A stretch of DNA of 64,000 bases from DASSKK01 sp035690495 (lineage in GTDB: Bacteria > Actinomycetota > Actinomycetes > Propionibacteriales > Nocardioidaceae), in the NCBI GenBank assembly GCA_035690495.1, contig DASSKK010000081.1:195203-259202 (forward strand). The letters run 5' to 3'. Shown here one piece after another: positions 32,678-41,785 of the stretch (positions are counted from its first letter, which is position 1; each line of letters opens with the position of its first letter). The notes under the pieces are model-generated. The model was not told where the DNA came from and ran no database searches. It saw only the letters and a list, made by a program, of their open reading frames with translations. The translations under genes and the position numbers were made by a program.

Positions 32678-35600
32678 CCCGCCTCTCCCAGCAGGCTCGC
32701 CACCGGGCCGGCGACCGCCTCGATCGGCAGCGTGCCGGGGGTCCCGGATCCGTCCCGGCGGCCGGTGGCCTCCGGCAGGTCGACCGGAGCGCCGCTGGCG
32801 GCTGCCGCTCGCGCCGGTGCCGGACCGGCCCAGGCGACGATCAGCGTGTCCTCGCCCTTGAGGAACCGGTGGCAGCGCACGCCGCCGGTGCCTCGGCCCT
32901 TGGCGGGGTACTCGGAGAACGGCGTCACCTTGACCGCCCCGGGTTCGGTGCCCGGCAGCGATGTGCTCGCCCCCGAGGCGGTCACCACCACAGAGCCCTC
33001 GTCCGGGTGGACTGCGCCGAAGAAGACCACCTGCTGGCCGGGCGGGACCCGGACCCCCGCGATGCCGCCGCCACCGCGGCCCTGGGCCCGGACGCCGGAG
33101 GCCGGGAAGTGCAGCAGCTGCGCGTCGGAGGTTATGAAGCACAGCTCGGCGTTGCCCGCGCCATCGGCTCCGTGCGATCCCAGGTCGACCGCGCCGACCA
33201 CCTCGTCGTCCTCGCCCAGCCGGATCAGGTCCCAGGAGTCCCGCGCCGGCGCCTCCGGGTTGACCCGCTTGACGACCCCGGCGCGCGTGCCGAGCGCAAG
33301 CGCCGGGCCCGACTGGTCCAACGAGGCCAGCCCGAGGACCTGCTCGCCGGGCTCCAACGAGAGGAACTCGCTGACCGGGGCGCCCCCCTGCAGGTGGGGC
33401 GAGCTGGCGGTGCCGGGCAGGGCCGGCAGGTCGAGTACGTCGAGCCGGATCGCGCGGCCGCGGCTGGTCACCACGACCACCTGCCCGCGGGCGGTCGTGC
33501 GCACCGCGGAGACGACCACGTCGTGCTTCGCGCGGGCGCCGCCCTCGCCCGGACCCGAGGTGTCCGCGCTCCGGGCAAGCAGCCCGCTGGAGGACAGGTA
33601 GGCGAAGCACGGGTCGTCGGCGACCTCCAGCGGCAGCTCGCTGCCGGCCGCCGAGCGCGCCGGCACCCCGGCCGCCTCGAGCAGGACCGTGCGCCGAGGC
33701 GTGCCGTACGTCGTGGCGACCTCGGCGAGCTCGTCGCCGACCACACTGCGCAGCAGCGTCTCGTCGGACAGCACCGCGTCGAGCTCGGCGATGGCGCTCT
33801 CCAGCTCGCTCTTCTCCTTCTCCAGCTCGATCCGGGAGAACTTCGTGAGCCGGCGCAGCGGCATCTCGAGGATGTAGCCGGCCTGCACCTCGGTCAGGTC
33901 GAAGACCGCCACCAGCCGCTCACGGGCGTCCTCGGTGTTCTCGCTGGAACGGATCAGCGCGATCACCTCGTCGATGTCGAGGATCGCGGTCAGCAGCCCC
34001 TCCACGAGGTGCCGCCGGTCGGCGGCCTTGCCGCGGCGGAACGTCGAGCGGCGGCGTACCACGTCGTAGCGGTGCGCGAGGAACACCTCGAGCAACTGCT
34101 TGAGGCCGAGGGTGCGGGGCTGGCCGTCGACGAGCGCCACCGCGTTGATGCCGAAGGAGTCCTCCAGCGGGGTGAGCCGGTAGAGCCGTTCGAGCAGCGT
34201 CTCGGGGACGAACCCGTTCTTGACCTCGATGACCAGCCGCATGCCCTTCTCGCGGTCGGTGAGGTCCTTCACGTCGGAGATCCCCTGCAGCTTCTTGGTC
34301 TGCACGAGGGTCTTGATCCGGTCGATCACCTTCTCCGGTCCGACGCCGTAGGGCAGCTCGGTGACCACGATGCCCTTGCGGCGCGGGGTGACCGCCTCGA
34401 CGCGCGCGCTGGCCCGCATCTTGAACGAGCCTCGACCGGTCTCGTAGGCGTCGCGGATGCCCTCCAGCCCGACGATCTTGCCACCGGTCGGCAGGTCGGG
34501 CCCGGGGATGAACCGCATCAGTCCGTCCAGGTCGGTGTCCGGGTGGGAGATCAGGTGGCGCAGGGCCTGGACGACCTCGACGAGGTTGTGCGGGGCGATG
34601 TTGGTGGCCATCCCGACCGCGATCCCGGACGCGCCGTTGACCACGAGGTTGGGGATGGCCGAGGGGAGTACGACGGGCTCGAGCTCGCGGCTGTCGTAGT
34701 TGGCCTTGAAGTCGACGGTCTCCTCGTCGAGCGAGGCGGTCATCGCCACCGCCGGGGGCGCCATCCTGCACTCGGTGTTGTGGTTGACGAAGCCGCCGGC
34801 GAGGAACGAGTGGTCCTCACTGTCGACCCTCAACGAGTACACCTGCTCGGGCGGGCAGTCGTCGACGGACGCGACCTCGACGAACCGGTAACCCGAGTCC
34901 ATGATCGGTGCGACGACCGCCAGCGTCTCGGCGTCCTTGAACTTCGTGACCAACAGACTGCGATCCGTCTGCCAGCGCTCCATCCGGTCGAAGTTGTGCT
35001 GGAGCAGCCACGTCTTGCCCGTGCCGCGTCCTGGTCCGAGTGAGTCGCGCACGTAGTCGGCCACGTATGGCACGAAGTCCCTGGTGAGCCGGTGCCTATA
35101 TCGCGGCATGTTTCTCAGCCGCTGTTCCAGCCTGCGGCGCTTCGCGGTCAGGAAGCCGATGCGCTCTGCGAAGGCGTGGATGTTGTGCAGACCGGAAACG
35201 ACGAGGCGGTACTCACCGCGGGTGTAGTGGGTCAGATTGCTGTGCACGCCGAACTCCAGCAGGAGCTCCTGGAGACCGGCGGCGAGGCCGACGCTGTAGG
35301 TGGAGTACTGGACAGTCATCGACTTGTCGTTGGCCTGCCGGATCCCGCCGTCGCCCTCGAACAGTGCCATCAAGAAGGCACGCTTCAGGCCCGGGCCACC
35401 GTGCCAGACGACTTCCGGAACCTGCTTGTCGGCCGCCTTCGCGCCGATGAGCTCGGTCAGCGGGCTTTCTCGGACTTGAGCGAGGTTCTGGACATCCAGC
35501 TCATGGATGGCACGTCCGGAACGACGCAGCTTCCGCGTGTATACGTAGCGCGGGCCGCCGACCACTGCGTCGTACGCCTCCAGCACTAGACGGAAGTACT

Positions 35601-36429
35601 CCTCGTCGGTGTTGTCGAACCCTGCCCGGCTCTCGGAAGCGAAACCCTCCGACACCCAGCCGCCGAGAAGGGTGCCGAGCATCATCTCGCGCGCCATGGG
35701 GACGGCAGTCGTCCATGCATTCCGGGCGAGGCAGACGACAGTGCCCGGCGCGATCTCGTCGAGCCGCAACCACTGGAACACGGGGACGCCGGCGACGGGG
35801 ATCAGGCAGAGCACGGGGTGGTTGTGGCTACCCCGCAGCGCGTGGCCGCTTCGTGTCACAAGCCGCTTGAGGGGGTGAACTCCCGAGTTGAAGACCTTGC
35901 TCACCCGGACCGCTTTGCCGTCCTTGTCCAACACCTCGAAGTCGGCGGCCGCCTCGGAGTTCTCGGGGATGTTCGCGAGTTCGTCGAGGCGCACCGAGGC
36001 TCCGTCAGCCATCCTCACCCGGGTGTCGCCGGCGAGGCAGTAGCGCATCGCCGCCGGCGGGTCGTCCGGCGAGCCGAAGTTGCCGTGCCCGTCCACCAGC
36101 GGCACGCGCATCGCCCACGGCTGGGCCTGGCGGACGAGAGCGTCGTAGATCGCGCTGTCGCCGTGCGGGTGCAGCCGCCCCATCACCTCTCCGACGACCC
36201 GGGCGCTCTTCACGTGCCCTCGGTCCGGCCGCAGGTTCATGTCGGCCATCGTGTAGAGGATCCGGCGCTGCACGGGCTTGAGGCCGTCGCGCGCCTCGGG
36301 CAGCGCACGGCTGTAGATCACCGAGTAGGCGTACTCCAGGTAGCTGGTGCGCATCTCGTCGCCGACGTCGGTGTCCACGATGTGCTCGTCGTACTCCTCC
36401 GGTGGGGGCGGTTTCGCGGACCTGGCCAT
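32674..36429 (-). CDS. parC: DNA topoisomerase IV subunit A with embedded intein
   Basis: 1251 residues from ATG 36429 (alternative ATG 36438), of which 421 form an intein, leaving an 830-residue enzyme. The breakage-reunion domain opens EYDEHIVDTDVGDEMRTSY, has GDSAIYDALVR and reaches the DNA-cleaving tyrosine Y130 in PAAMRY; after the intein the sequence resumes TECRMAPPA. Then come the tower and coiled coil (EKEKSELESAIAELDAVL) and a C-terminal six-blade domain with a weak GyrA-box-like GRGGGG. It cuts and rejoins DNA with ParE, encoded 6.6 kb away on the other strand. The TGA overlaps the lprG ATG. GyrA-type by homology; ParC by neighbourhood with sigA and parE. Confidence 0.92.
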   Translation of the reverse strand: MARSAKPPPPEEYDEHIVDTDVGDEMRTSYLEYAYSVIYSRALPEARDGLKPVQRRILYTMADMNLRPDRGHVKSARVVGEVMGRLHPHGDSAIYDALVRQAQPWAMRVPLVDGHGNFGSPDDPPAAMRYCLAGDTRVRMADGASVRLDELANIPENSEAAADFEVLDKDGKAVRVSKVFNSGVHPLKRLVTRSGHALRGSHNHPVLCLIPVAGVPVFQWLRLDEIAPGTVVCLARNAWTTAVPMAREMMLGTLLGGWVSEGFASESRAGFDNTDEEYFRLVLEAYDAVVGGPRYVYTRKLRRSGRAIHELDVQNLAQVRESPLTELIGAKAADKQVPEVVWHGGPGLKRAFLMALFEGDGGIRQANDKSMTVQYSTYSVGLAAGLQELLLEFGVHSNLTHYTRGEYRLVVSGLHNIHAFAERIGFLTAKRRRLEQRLRNMPRYRHRLTRDFVPYVADYVRDSLGPGRGTGKTWLLQHNFDRMERWQTDRSLLVTKFKDAETLAVVAPIMDSGYRFVEVASVDDCPPEQVYSLRVDSEDHSFLAGGFVNHNTECRMAPPAVAMTASLDEETVDFKANYDSRELEPVVLPSAIPNLVVNGASGIAVGMATNIAPHNLVEVVQALRHLISHPDTDLDGLMRFIPGPDLPTGGKIVGLEGIRDAYETGRGSFKMRASARVEAVTPRRKGIVVTELPYGVGPEKVIDRIKTLVQTKKLQGISDVKDLTDREKGMRLVIEVKNGFVPETLLERLYRLTPLEDSFGINAVALVDGQPRTLGLKQLLEVFLAHRYDVVRRRSTFRRGKAADRRHLVEGLLTAILDIDEVIALIRSSENTEDARERLVAVFDLTEVQAGYILEMPLRRLTKFSRIELEKEKSELESAIAELDAVLSDETLLRSVVGDELAEVATTYGTPRRTVLLEAAGVPARSAAGSELPLEVADDPCFAYLSSSGLLARSADTSGPGEGGARAKHDVVVSAVRTTARGQVVVVTSRGRAIRLDVLDLPALPGTASSPHLQGGAPVSEFLSLEPGEQVLGLASLDQSGPALALGTRAGVVKRVNPEAPARDSWDLIRLGEDDEVVGAVDLGSHGADGAGNAELCFITSDAQLLHFPASGVRAQGRGGGGIAGVRVPPGQQVVFFGAVHPDEGSVVVTASGASTSLPGTEPGAVKVTPFSEYPAKGRGTGGVRCHRFLKGEDTLIVAWAGPAPARAAAASGAPVDLPEATGRRDGSGTPGTLPIEAVAGPVASLLGEAG
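34777..36039 (-). mobile_element. Intein with LAGLIDADG homing-endonuclease domain in ParC
   Basis: Exactly 421 codons: Cys1 (36037-36039) directly follows the catalytic Tyr130, and the last residues His420-Asn421 precede Thr+1 (34774-34776). Block A is CLAGDTRVRMADG (1-13), block B LRGSHNHPVL (68-77, with Ser in place of the usual Thr of TxxH), block F VYSLRVDSEDHSFLAGGF (400-417), then VNHN. LAGLIDADG-type blocks are LLGGWVSEG (124-132) and FLMALFEGDGGI (222-233), both with acidic residues, so the endonuclease could be active. The insertion point equals that of mycobacterial GyrA inteins. Splicing is required for a working subunit. Confidence 0.93.
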
Positions 36430-36520
36430 GGCGCCCATTGTGTCGTGCGGGACCACCAGCCGGGCGGCGGGCACGCCGTACGCGGGCGGCTCGGACAGGC
36501 CCGTCGGATAGATTGCGGAC

Positions 36521-39286
36521 GTGGACGAGGCGGCCGCTTACCCCCAGCACTGGGAGGCCGACGTGCTGCTGCGCGACGGCCTGGTGGCACACCTGCGTCC
36601 GATCATCGCCGACGACCGCGAGCGGCTCGTCGAGTTCTACGAGCAGGTGTCCGCCGAGTCGAAGTACCTGCGCTTCTTCGCCCCGATGCCGAGGCTGTCC
36701 GAGGCGGATGTCGAGCGGTTCACCCACGTCGACCACCACGACCGGGTCGCGCTGGTGCTCACCGTGGCGACCCGGATCATCGCGGTGGGCCGCTTCGACC
36801 GGTTGCCCCCCGCCAACCCCACCCATTTGTCCCCCGCCAACCCCACCCATTTGCCCGCTGCGGAGGGCAACCTCGTCGAGGCGGAGGTGGCCTTCCTGGT
36901 CCAGGACGCCCACCAGGGCCGCGGGATCGCCCAGCTGCTGCTGGAGCACCTGGCCCAGGCCGGCCGGGAGCGCGGGGTCGACCGGTTCGTCGCCGAGGTG
37001 CTGCCCCAGAACCAGCGGATGATCCAGATCTTCCGCGAGGCCGGCTACCGGGTGGCCGGCGGCTTCGAGGACGGCGTGATGCGTCTGGAGTTCCCGATCG
37101 ACGCCACCGACACCTCGGTGTCGGTGATGCAGTCGCGTGAGCACCGGGCCGAGGCCGAGTCGATCCGGATGTTCTTCGAGGCGCGCAGCGTCGCGGTGAT
37201 CGGCGCCTCCCGCAGGCATGACACCATCGGGCAGCTGCTGGTGCGCAACCTGGTGCTCGGCGGATACCAGGGCCGGGTGTACGTCGTGAACCCGGCGGCG
37301 GAGTCCGTGGCCGGGATGCCGTCCTACGCCGCTGTCGGGGACATCCCCGACGAGGTGGACGTGGCGATCGTCGCCGTGCCGGCCGACGCCGTGCAGGACG
37401 TCGTGCTCGACTGCGCCGCCAAGGGCGTGCACGGCCTGGTGGTGATCTCGTCGGGGTTCGCCGAGACCGGGGCGGAGGGACGCGCCCGGCAGCGCCGGCT
37501 GGTCGGACTGGCGCGCTCCTACGGCCTGCGGATGATCGGGCCCAACGCCCTGGGCATCGTCAACACCGACGCGACGCACTCGCTGAACGCCTCGCTGTCC
37601 ACCGTGATGCCGCCGCGAGGACGGGCCGGCTTCTTCTGCCAGTCGGGCGCGCTCGGGGTGGCGATCCTGGAGAAGGTGACCCGTCGCGGCCTCGGCCTGT
37701 CGTCGTTCGTGAGCGCCGGCAACCGGGCGGACGTGTCCGGCAACGACCTGTTGCAGTACTGGGAGGAGGACGAGTCCACCGAGGTCGTACTGCTCTATCT
37801 GGAGTCGATCGGCAACCCCCGCAAGTTCAGCCGCATCGCCCGACGGGTCTCGCGCCGTAAGCCGGTCATCGCAGTGAAGTCCGGACGCACCACCCAAGGC
37901 GTGCCGATGGGCCACGCTGTCCGCTCGATGCTCGCCCCGCAGGCCGCCGTGGACGCGATGTTCCGGCAGGCCGGGGTGATCCAGGTCGACGCCCTGGACG
38001 ACATGTTCGACGTCGCCCAGCTGGTCGCCCACCAACCGTTGCCCCGCGGCCCCCGCGTCGCGGTGGTCGGCAACTCCGACGCGCTCGGCCTGCTGGCCGC
38101 AGACGCGGCCGCCGCCGAGGGCCTGCAGGTCAAGGAGGCGGTCGCGCTCGGCGCCGACGCCACCGCGGAGGACTTCGAGGAGGCCCTGGACGCGGCGATC
38201 GACGACCCCGACGTCGACTCGGTGGTGGCCGTGTTCATCCCCCCGCTGAACACCACCGGCGACGAGGTCGCCGACGTGCTCGCCGCGATCGGCGAGCAGT
38301 CCGACAAGCCGCTGGTCTCGACGTTCCTGGCCACCGAGGGCGTGCCGGAGCTGCTGCGGGTGCCGGACCTGGCCGGGAGCACCGCTGGGCGCGGCTCGGT
38401 GCCGTCCTACCCCGCGGTGGAGAACGCCGTGCGGGCGCTGGCCCGGGTCGTCGAGTACGCCGGCTGGCGGGCCAAGCCGCAGGGCGAGCCCGTGCCGCCC
38501 GACGAGGTGGACGCCGTCACGGCACGCCGGCTGGTCTCCGGCGTGCTCGCCGCCGACGAGGTCGGCCGCGACCTCACCTTCGACGAGCTGCGCGACCTGC
38601 TCGGCGCCTACGGGATCGAGCTGTGGGAGCGCACCGTGGTCGCCTGCGAGGACGAGGCCGTCGCCGCCGCCGAGAAGCTCGGCTACGGTCCGGACGGCGT
38701 CGTGCTGAAGGCGACCGCGGAGCATCTGCGGCAGCGTCCCGACCTCGCGCACGTGTGGCGCAACATCGACACGGAGGATGAGATGCGTGATGCGTGGCGA
38801 ACCATGCACACGCTCATCGACGTACCGGAGCGCGCCGGCTTCGTCGTCCAGCGCAACGCCCCGCCCGGCATCCCGGTGTCGCTGGGCGGGATGGAGGACC
38901 CGCTGTTCGGGCCGGTGGTGTCCTTCGGGGTCTCCGGGCCGGCAACAGAGCTGCTCGGGGACCGCTCCTACCGGATCCCGCCGATGCACTCGGGCGACGC
39001 CGCCGACATGGTGCGCGAGATCCGCGCCGCGCCCTTGCTGTTCGGCTACCGGGGCAGCGAGGTCGTCGACACTGCGGCCGTCGAGCACCTGCTGCTGCGG
39101 GTTGCACAGCTGAAGAACGACCTGCCCAAGGTGCGCTCGCTCGACCTCACTCTGGTGCTGGCGGGGGCGCACGGAGCGACCGTGCTGAACGCCACCGGAC
39201 GGGTCGAGCCCGTGCACTCCGGCACCGACGCGCGGTCGGACTGGTTCGTCCGGCGCCTCGGGTCGGTCGGGGTCGACGGAGCGTGA
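36521..39286 (+). CDS. GNAT acetyltransferase / acyl-CoA ligase (ADP-forming type) fusion
   Basis: 921 residues from GTG 36521. Residues ~18-190 are a GNAT domain (VAFLVQDAHQGRGIAQLLLEHL, the acetyl-CoA loop). From ~215 is a CoA-binding Rossmann domain (SVAVIGASRRHDTIGQLLVR), then the succinyl-CoA-ligase-like domain (GFFCQSGALGVAILE; MGHAVRSM) and a C-terminal ATP-grasp part (ELLGAYGIELWE ... KNDLPKVRSLDL). This N-terminal GNAT order is the actinobacterial form of the protein acetyltransferase/Pat group, which acetylates lysines such as those of acyl-CoA synthetases. Ligase activity is often lost in such proteins. A 24-bp tandem repeat lies inside the GNAT domain. Divergent from parC, 91-bp gap. 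Confidence 0.88.
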   Translation: MDEAAAYPQHWEADVLLRDGLVAHLRPIIADDRERLVEFYEQVSAESKYLRFFAPMPRLSEADVERFTHVDHHDRVALVLTVATRIIAVGRFDRLPPANPTHLSPANPTHLPAAEGNLVEAEVAFLVQDAHQGRGIAQLLLEHLAQAGRERGVDRFVAEVLPQNQRMIQIFREAGYRVAGGFEDGVMRLEFPIDATDTSVSVMQSREHRAEAESIRMFFEARSVAVIGASRRHDTIGQLLVRNLVLGGYQGRVYVVNPAAESVAGMPSYAAVGDIPDEVDVAIVAVPADAVQDVVLDCAAKGVHGLVVISSGFAETGAEGRARQRRLVGLARSYGLRMIGPNALGIVNTDATHSLNASLSTVMPPRGRAGFFCQSGALGVAILEKVTRRGLGLSSFVSAGNRADVSGNDLLQYWEEDESTEVVLLYLESIGNPRKFSRIARRVSRRKPVIAVKSGRTTQGVPMGHAVRSMLAPQAAVDAMFRQAGVIQVDALDDMFDVAQLVAHQPLPRGPRVAVVGNSDALGLLAADAAAAEGLQVKEAVALGADATAEDFEEALDAAIDDPDVDSVVAVFIPPLNTTGDEVADVLAAIGEQSDKPLVSTFLATEGVPELLRVPDLAGSTAGRGSVPSYPAVENAVRALARVVEYAGWRAKPQGEPVPPDEVDAVTARRLVSGVLAADEVGRDLTFDELRDLLGAYGIELWERTVVACEDEAVAAAEKLGYGPDGVVLKATAEHLRQRPDLAHVWRNIDTEDEMRDAWRTMHTLIDVPERAGFVVQRNAPPGIPVSLGGMEDPLFGPVVSFGVSGPATELLGDRSYRIPPMHSGDAADMVREIRAAPLLFGYRGSEVVDTAAVEHLLLRVAQLKNDLPKVRSLDLTLVLAGAHGATVLNATGRVEPVHSGTDARSDWFVRRLGSVGVDGA
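36806..36853 (+). repeat. 24-bp tandem duplication inside the GNAT domain
   Basis: The core cgccaaccccacccatttg occurs at 36811-36829 and again at 36835-36853, giving an 8-residue repeat (PANPTHLS, PANPTHLP) in frame at residues ~97-112. It sits between the first strands of the GNAT fold and looks like an inserted repeat rather than conserved sequence. Confidence 0.75.
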
Positions 39287-39299
39287 CACACTGAGCGGC

Positions 39300-39908
39300 A
39301 TGAGCGACCGTTCCGTGGACCTCCGTGCCGCGATCGATGCCTCAGGCTACTACCCGGACGTGGTGTTCGACGCGGTCAACGCGGCGGTCGCCGGCGAGGC
39401 GGTGGTCTCCTACCTGGTCCACCACGAGCCCACGATCGACGAACGCGACGAGGTCCGCCGGCACGTCACGGTGCTCGTGCTCACGCCGAGCCGGCTGATC
39501 CTCGCGCACACCGACGAGCACGCTCCCGACGACCTGCTGCCGGCTCCGTACACCTCGACGCAGGCGGAGGCGGTCACGCTGGCCGCGGTGCGGTCCGTGG
39601 TCGTCTCGCGCATCGTCGCCAACCCCGCGTCGTACGACGACCAGCCGCTGCCACCTGCCGGTGCCGACGAGGCGGTGCTCACCGTCGGCTGGGGCGCGGT
39701 CGGGCGCATCGACCTGGAGCCGGCCGGCTGCGCGGACCCCGACTGCGAGGCCGACCACGGGTACACCGGAATGCTCAGCGCCGACGACTTCTCGCTGCGG
39801 GTCAGCGCGGCCGCCGACGGAAGGGAGGCCGTGGTGAACCTGCTCGGCTTCGCTGACGCGCTTTCGGCGCGGACCGCCGGGACGTCCTCGCACGTCGCGT
39901 CCCACTAG
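39300..39908 (+). CDS. DUF5998 family protein
   Basis: 202 residues from ATG 39300. The DUF5998 pattern is recognisable: DLRAAIDASGYYPDVV, FLVHHEPTIDERDEVRRH-like YLVHHEPTIDERDEVRRHVT, LVLTPSRLILAHTDEH, CADPDCEADHGYTG and a C-terminal FADALSAR. The Cys and His cluster (CADPDCEADHG) could bind a metal. Function unknown. It lies 13 bp after the acyl-CoA ligase fusion and 6 bp before the phosphodiesterase-type gene, so the three may form an operon. Confidence 0.82.
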   Translation: MSDRSVDLRAAIDASGYYPDVVFDAVNAAVAGEAVVSYLVHHEPTIDERDEVRRHVTVLVLTPSRLILAHTDEHAPDDLLPAPYTSTQAEAVTLAAVRSVVVSRIVANPASYDDQPLPPAGADEAVLTVGWGAVGRIDLEPAGCADPDCEADHGYTGMLSADDFSLRVSAAADGREAVVNLLGFADALSARTAGTSSHVASH

Positions 39909-39914
39909 CCGTCG

Positions 39915-41045
39915 ATGAGCTTCGTCGCTCCCCGCTACGCGGACCGCAGCCTGGGCGACGTGGTCCCGGCGGTGGCCCGCGCGCTCGGCGTACCCCAGGC
40001 GGGAGAGGCCCCGGCGGACCTGGAGCTGCCGACGGCTTCGGGCTACGTGGTGTTCCTGGTCGACGGGCTCGGCTACGAGCTGCTGCGCGACCATCCGGCG
40101 CACGCGCCGTTCCTGCACTCGCTTCTGGACGGTGCCGCGCCGGCGACCGCGGGGGTGCCGTCGACGACCGCGACCAGCCTGACGTCCCTGGGGACCGCCC
40201 TGGCGCCGGGCCGGCACGGGGTGGTCGGCTACACCTCACGGATCCCGGGCACGGACACCTTGCTCAACGCGCTGGCGTGGAGCAAGTCGGTCGACCCCCG
40301 CGAGTGGCAGCCGCACCCGACCGCGCTGGGCAGGCTCGCCGAGCAGGGCGTGCGCACGACCGTGGTCAACAAGCGGGAGTTCGAGTTCTCCGGGCTGAGC
40401 GTGGCCTCCCACCGGGGCGCCGAGTTCGTCGGGGCGGACCGGGTGGGGGAGCGGATGGCCGCGGTGCTCGTCGCCTCCGCCGCCGACCGGTCCGGCGCAC
40501 CGTCGCTGACCTACATGTACGACGGCGACCTCGACTGGACCGGACACCGCTACGGGGTCGCGTCCCCGCAGTGGCAGCAGCAGCTGTCGATGATCGACGC
40601 CGCCGCCGAACGGCTCCGGGACACGCTGCCCGAGCCGGTGCGGATCGTGGTGGTCGCCGACCATGGCATGGTCGACTCGCCGGCCAACTCGCGGCTGGAC
40701 GTCGTCGACGCACCGGCGCTCCTCGACGGGGTGGTGGTGCTCGGCGGCGAGGCCCGGTTCCGCCAGGTCTACTGCCGGGCCGGCGCCGTCGAGGACGTGC
40801 TGACCGCCTGGCGCGAGAGGCTCGGCTCCCGGGCGGAGGTGCTACGTCGCGAGGAGGCTCTCGCGCGTGGCTGGTTCGGCGACCTCGACGAGCACGTGCG
40901 CCCGCGGATCGGTGACGTGCTGGTGGCCTGCCGCGACGACTTCTCGGTGATGCACAGCACGGCATTCCCTCACGAGGCGAGACTGGTGGGACTGCACGGC
41001 TCGCTCACCGCGGCCGAGATGCTCATCCCTATGCTCGTCTGCTGA
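39915..41045 (+). CDS. Nucleotide pyrophosphatase/phosphodiesterase-type alkaline phosphatase superfamily enzyme
   Basis: 376 residues from ATG 39915. Metal sites of the NPP fold: FLVDGLGYELL (first Asp), the nucleophile Thr in GVPSTTATSLTSLGT, YDGDLDWTGHRYG (Asp and His), VVADHGMVD (Asp-His) and the final His in LVGLHGSLT. It would hydrolyse phosphodiester or pyrophosphate bonds with two zinc ions. No signal peptide is seen, so it is cytoplasmic. Substrate unknown. Follows the DUF5998 gene by 6 bp. Confidence 0.9.
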   Translation: MSFVAPRYADRSLGDVVPAVARALGVPQAGEAPADLELPTASGYVVFLVDGLGYELLRDHPAHAPFLHSLLDGAAPATAGVPSTTATSLTSLGTALAPGRHGVVGYTSRIPGTDTLLNALAWSKSVDPREWQPHPTALGRLAEQGVRTTVVNKREFEFSGLSVASHRGAEFVGADRVGERMAAVLVASAADRSGAPSLTYMYDGDLDWTGHRYGVASPQWQQQLSMIDAAAERLRDTLPEPVRIVVVADHGMVDSPANSRLDVVDAPALLDGVVVLGGEARFRQVYCRAGAVEDVLTAWRERLGSRAEVLRREEALARGWFGDLDEHVRPRIGDVLVACRDDFSVMHSTAFPHEARLVGLHGSLTAAEMLIPMLVC

Positions 41046-41052
41046 GTCACGC

Positions 41053-41087
41053 CGGTCGAGCCTGTCCGTCGCCGGCCTGTCGAGACC
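41053..41087. repeat. Repeat of the ggtcgagcctgtcgagacc family upstream of tdk
   Basis: ggtcgagcctgt (41053-41064) and cctgtcgagacc (41076-41087) flank a short GC spacer and together make the two arms of a known-style actinobacterial palindromic element. It occupies most of the gap between the NPP gene and tdk. Related sequence is found inside the terminal methyltransferase gene at 63115-63183. Confidence 0.5.
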
Positions 41088-41110
41088 CAGCCATGGCATC
41101 ATTGCCGCCC

Positions 41111-41785
41111 GTGGCCGAACTGCAGTTCTTCACCGGGACCATGGACAGCGGCAAGTCGACGCTGGCGTTGCAGACCAACCACAACCACGCCGCGCGCGGT
41201 CGGATCGGCAGGATCTTCACCAGCCACGACCGGGCCGGAGCGGCGACCCTGTCCAGCCGGCTCGGCCTGCGCCACGACGCGATCGAGGTCGGCGACGACT
41301 TCGACTTCTGGAAGTCGGTGGTGGACTGGCTCACCCACGGTGCCCGGGTCGACTACCTGGTCTGCGACGAGGCGCAGTTCTACACCCGTGCGCAGATCGA
41401 CCAACTGGCGCGCCTGGTCGACGAGCTGCAGATCGACGTGTTCTGTTTCGGGATCCTCACCGACTTCCGTACCGGCCTGTTCGAGGGGTCGGCACGCCTG
41501 GTCGAGCTTGCCGACCGCGTTCATGCCTTGCAGGTGGAGGCGTTGTGCTGGTGCGGCAAGCGCGCCACGCACAACGCCCGGACCGAGAACGGCGAGATGG
41601 TCACCGAGGGCGACGTGATCGTCGTCGGCGACACCGACGACGCAACGGAAGAGGCGGACGCCAGCGCCGACGGGCTGCCCGAGGTGGGCTACGAGGTGCT
41701 GTGCCGCCAGCACCACCGACGGCGGATGACTGCGTCGCGCGCGCACGCCGTCTCGATGATCGGTGAGCCGCTGCCGTTCAGCTGA
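41111..41785 (+). CDS. tdk: Thymidine kinase (type II)
   Basis: 224 residues from GTG 41111, chosen because family members begin AELQFFTGTMDSGKS; ATG 41093 gives six extra residues. The P-loop is GTMDSGKSTLALQ (~residues 8-20), the Walker B/lasso region YLVCDEAQFYT carries the catalytic Glu, and zinc-binding cysteines are in CWCGKRATHNAR and CRQHH. It phosphorylates thymidine in the salvage pathway. It ends 8 bp inside the convergent aminotransferase gene. Confidence 0.94.
   Translation: MAELQFFTGTMDSGKSTLALQTNHNHAARGRIGRIFTSHDRAGAATLSSRLGLRHDAIEVGDDFDFWKSVVDWLTHGARVDYLVCDEAQFYTRAQIDQLARLVDELQIDVFCFGILTDFRTGLFEGSARLVELADRVHALQVEALCWCGKRATHNARTENGEMVTEGDVIVVGDTDDATEEADASADGLPEVGYEVLCRQHHRRRMTASRAHAVSMIGEPLPFS

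Noticed and set aside
36005..39301. Open frame of 1098 codons on the minus strand
   Set aside because: Antisense to the acyl-CoA ligase fusion, whose frame has conserved domains throughout. Composition is typical of a shadow frame.
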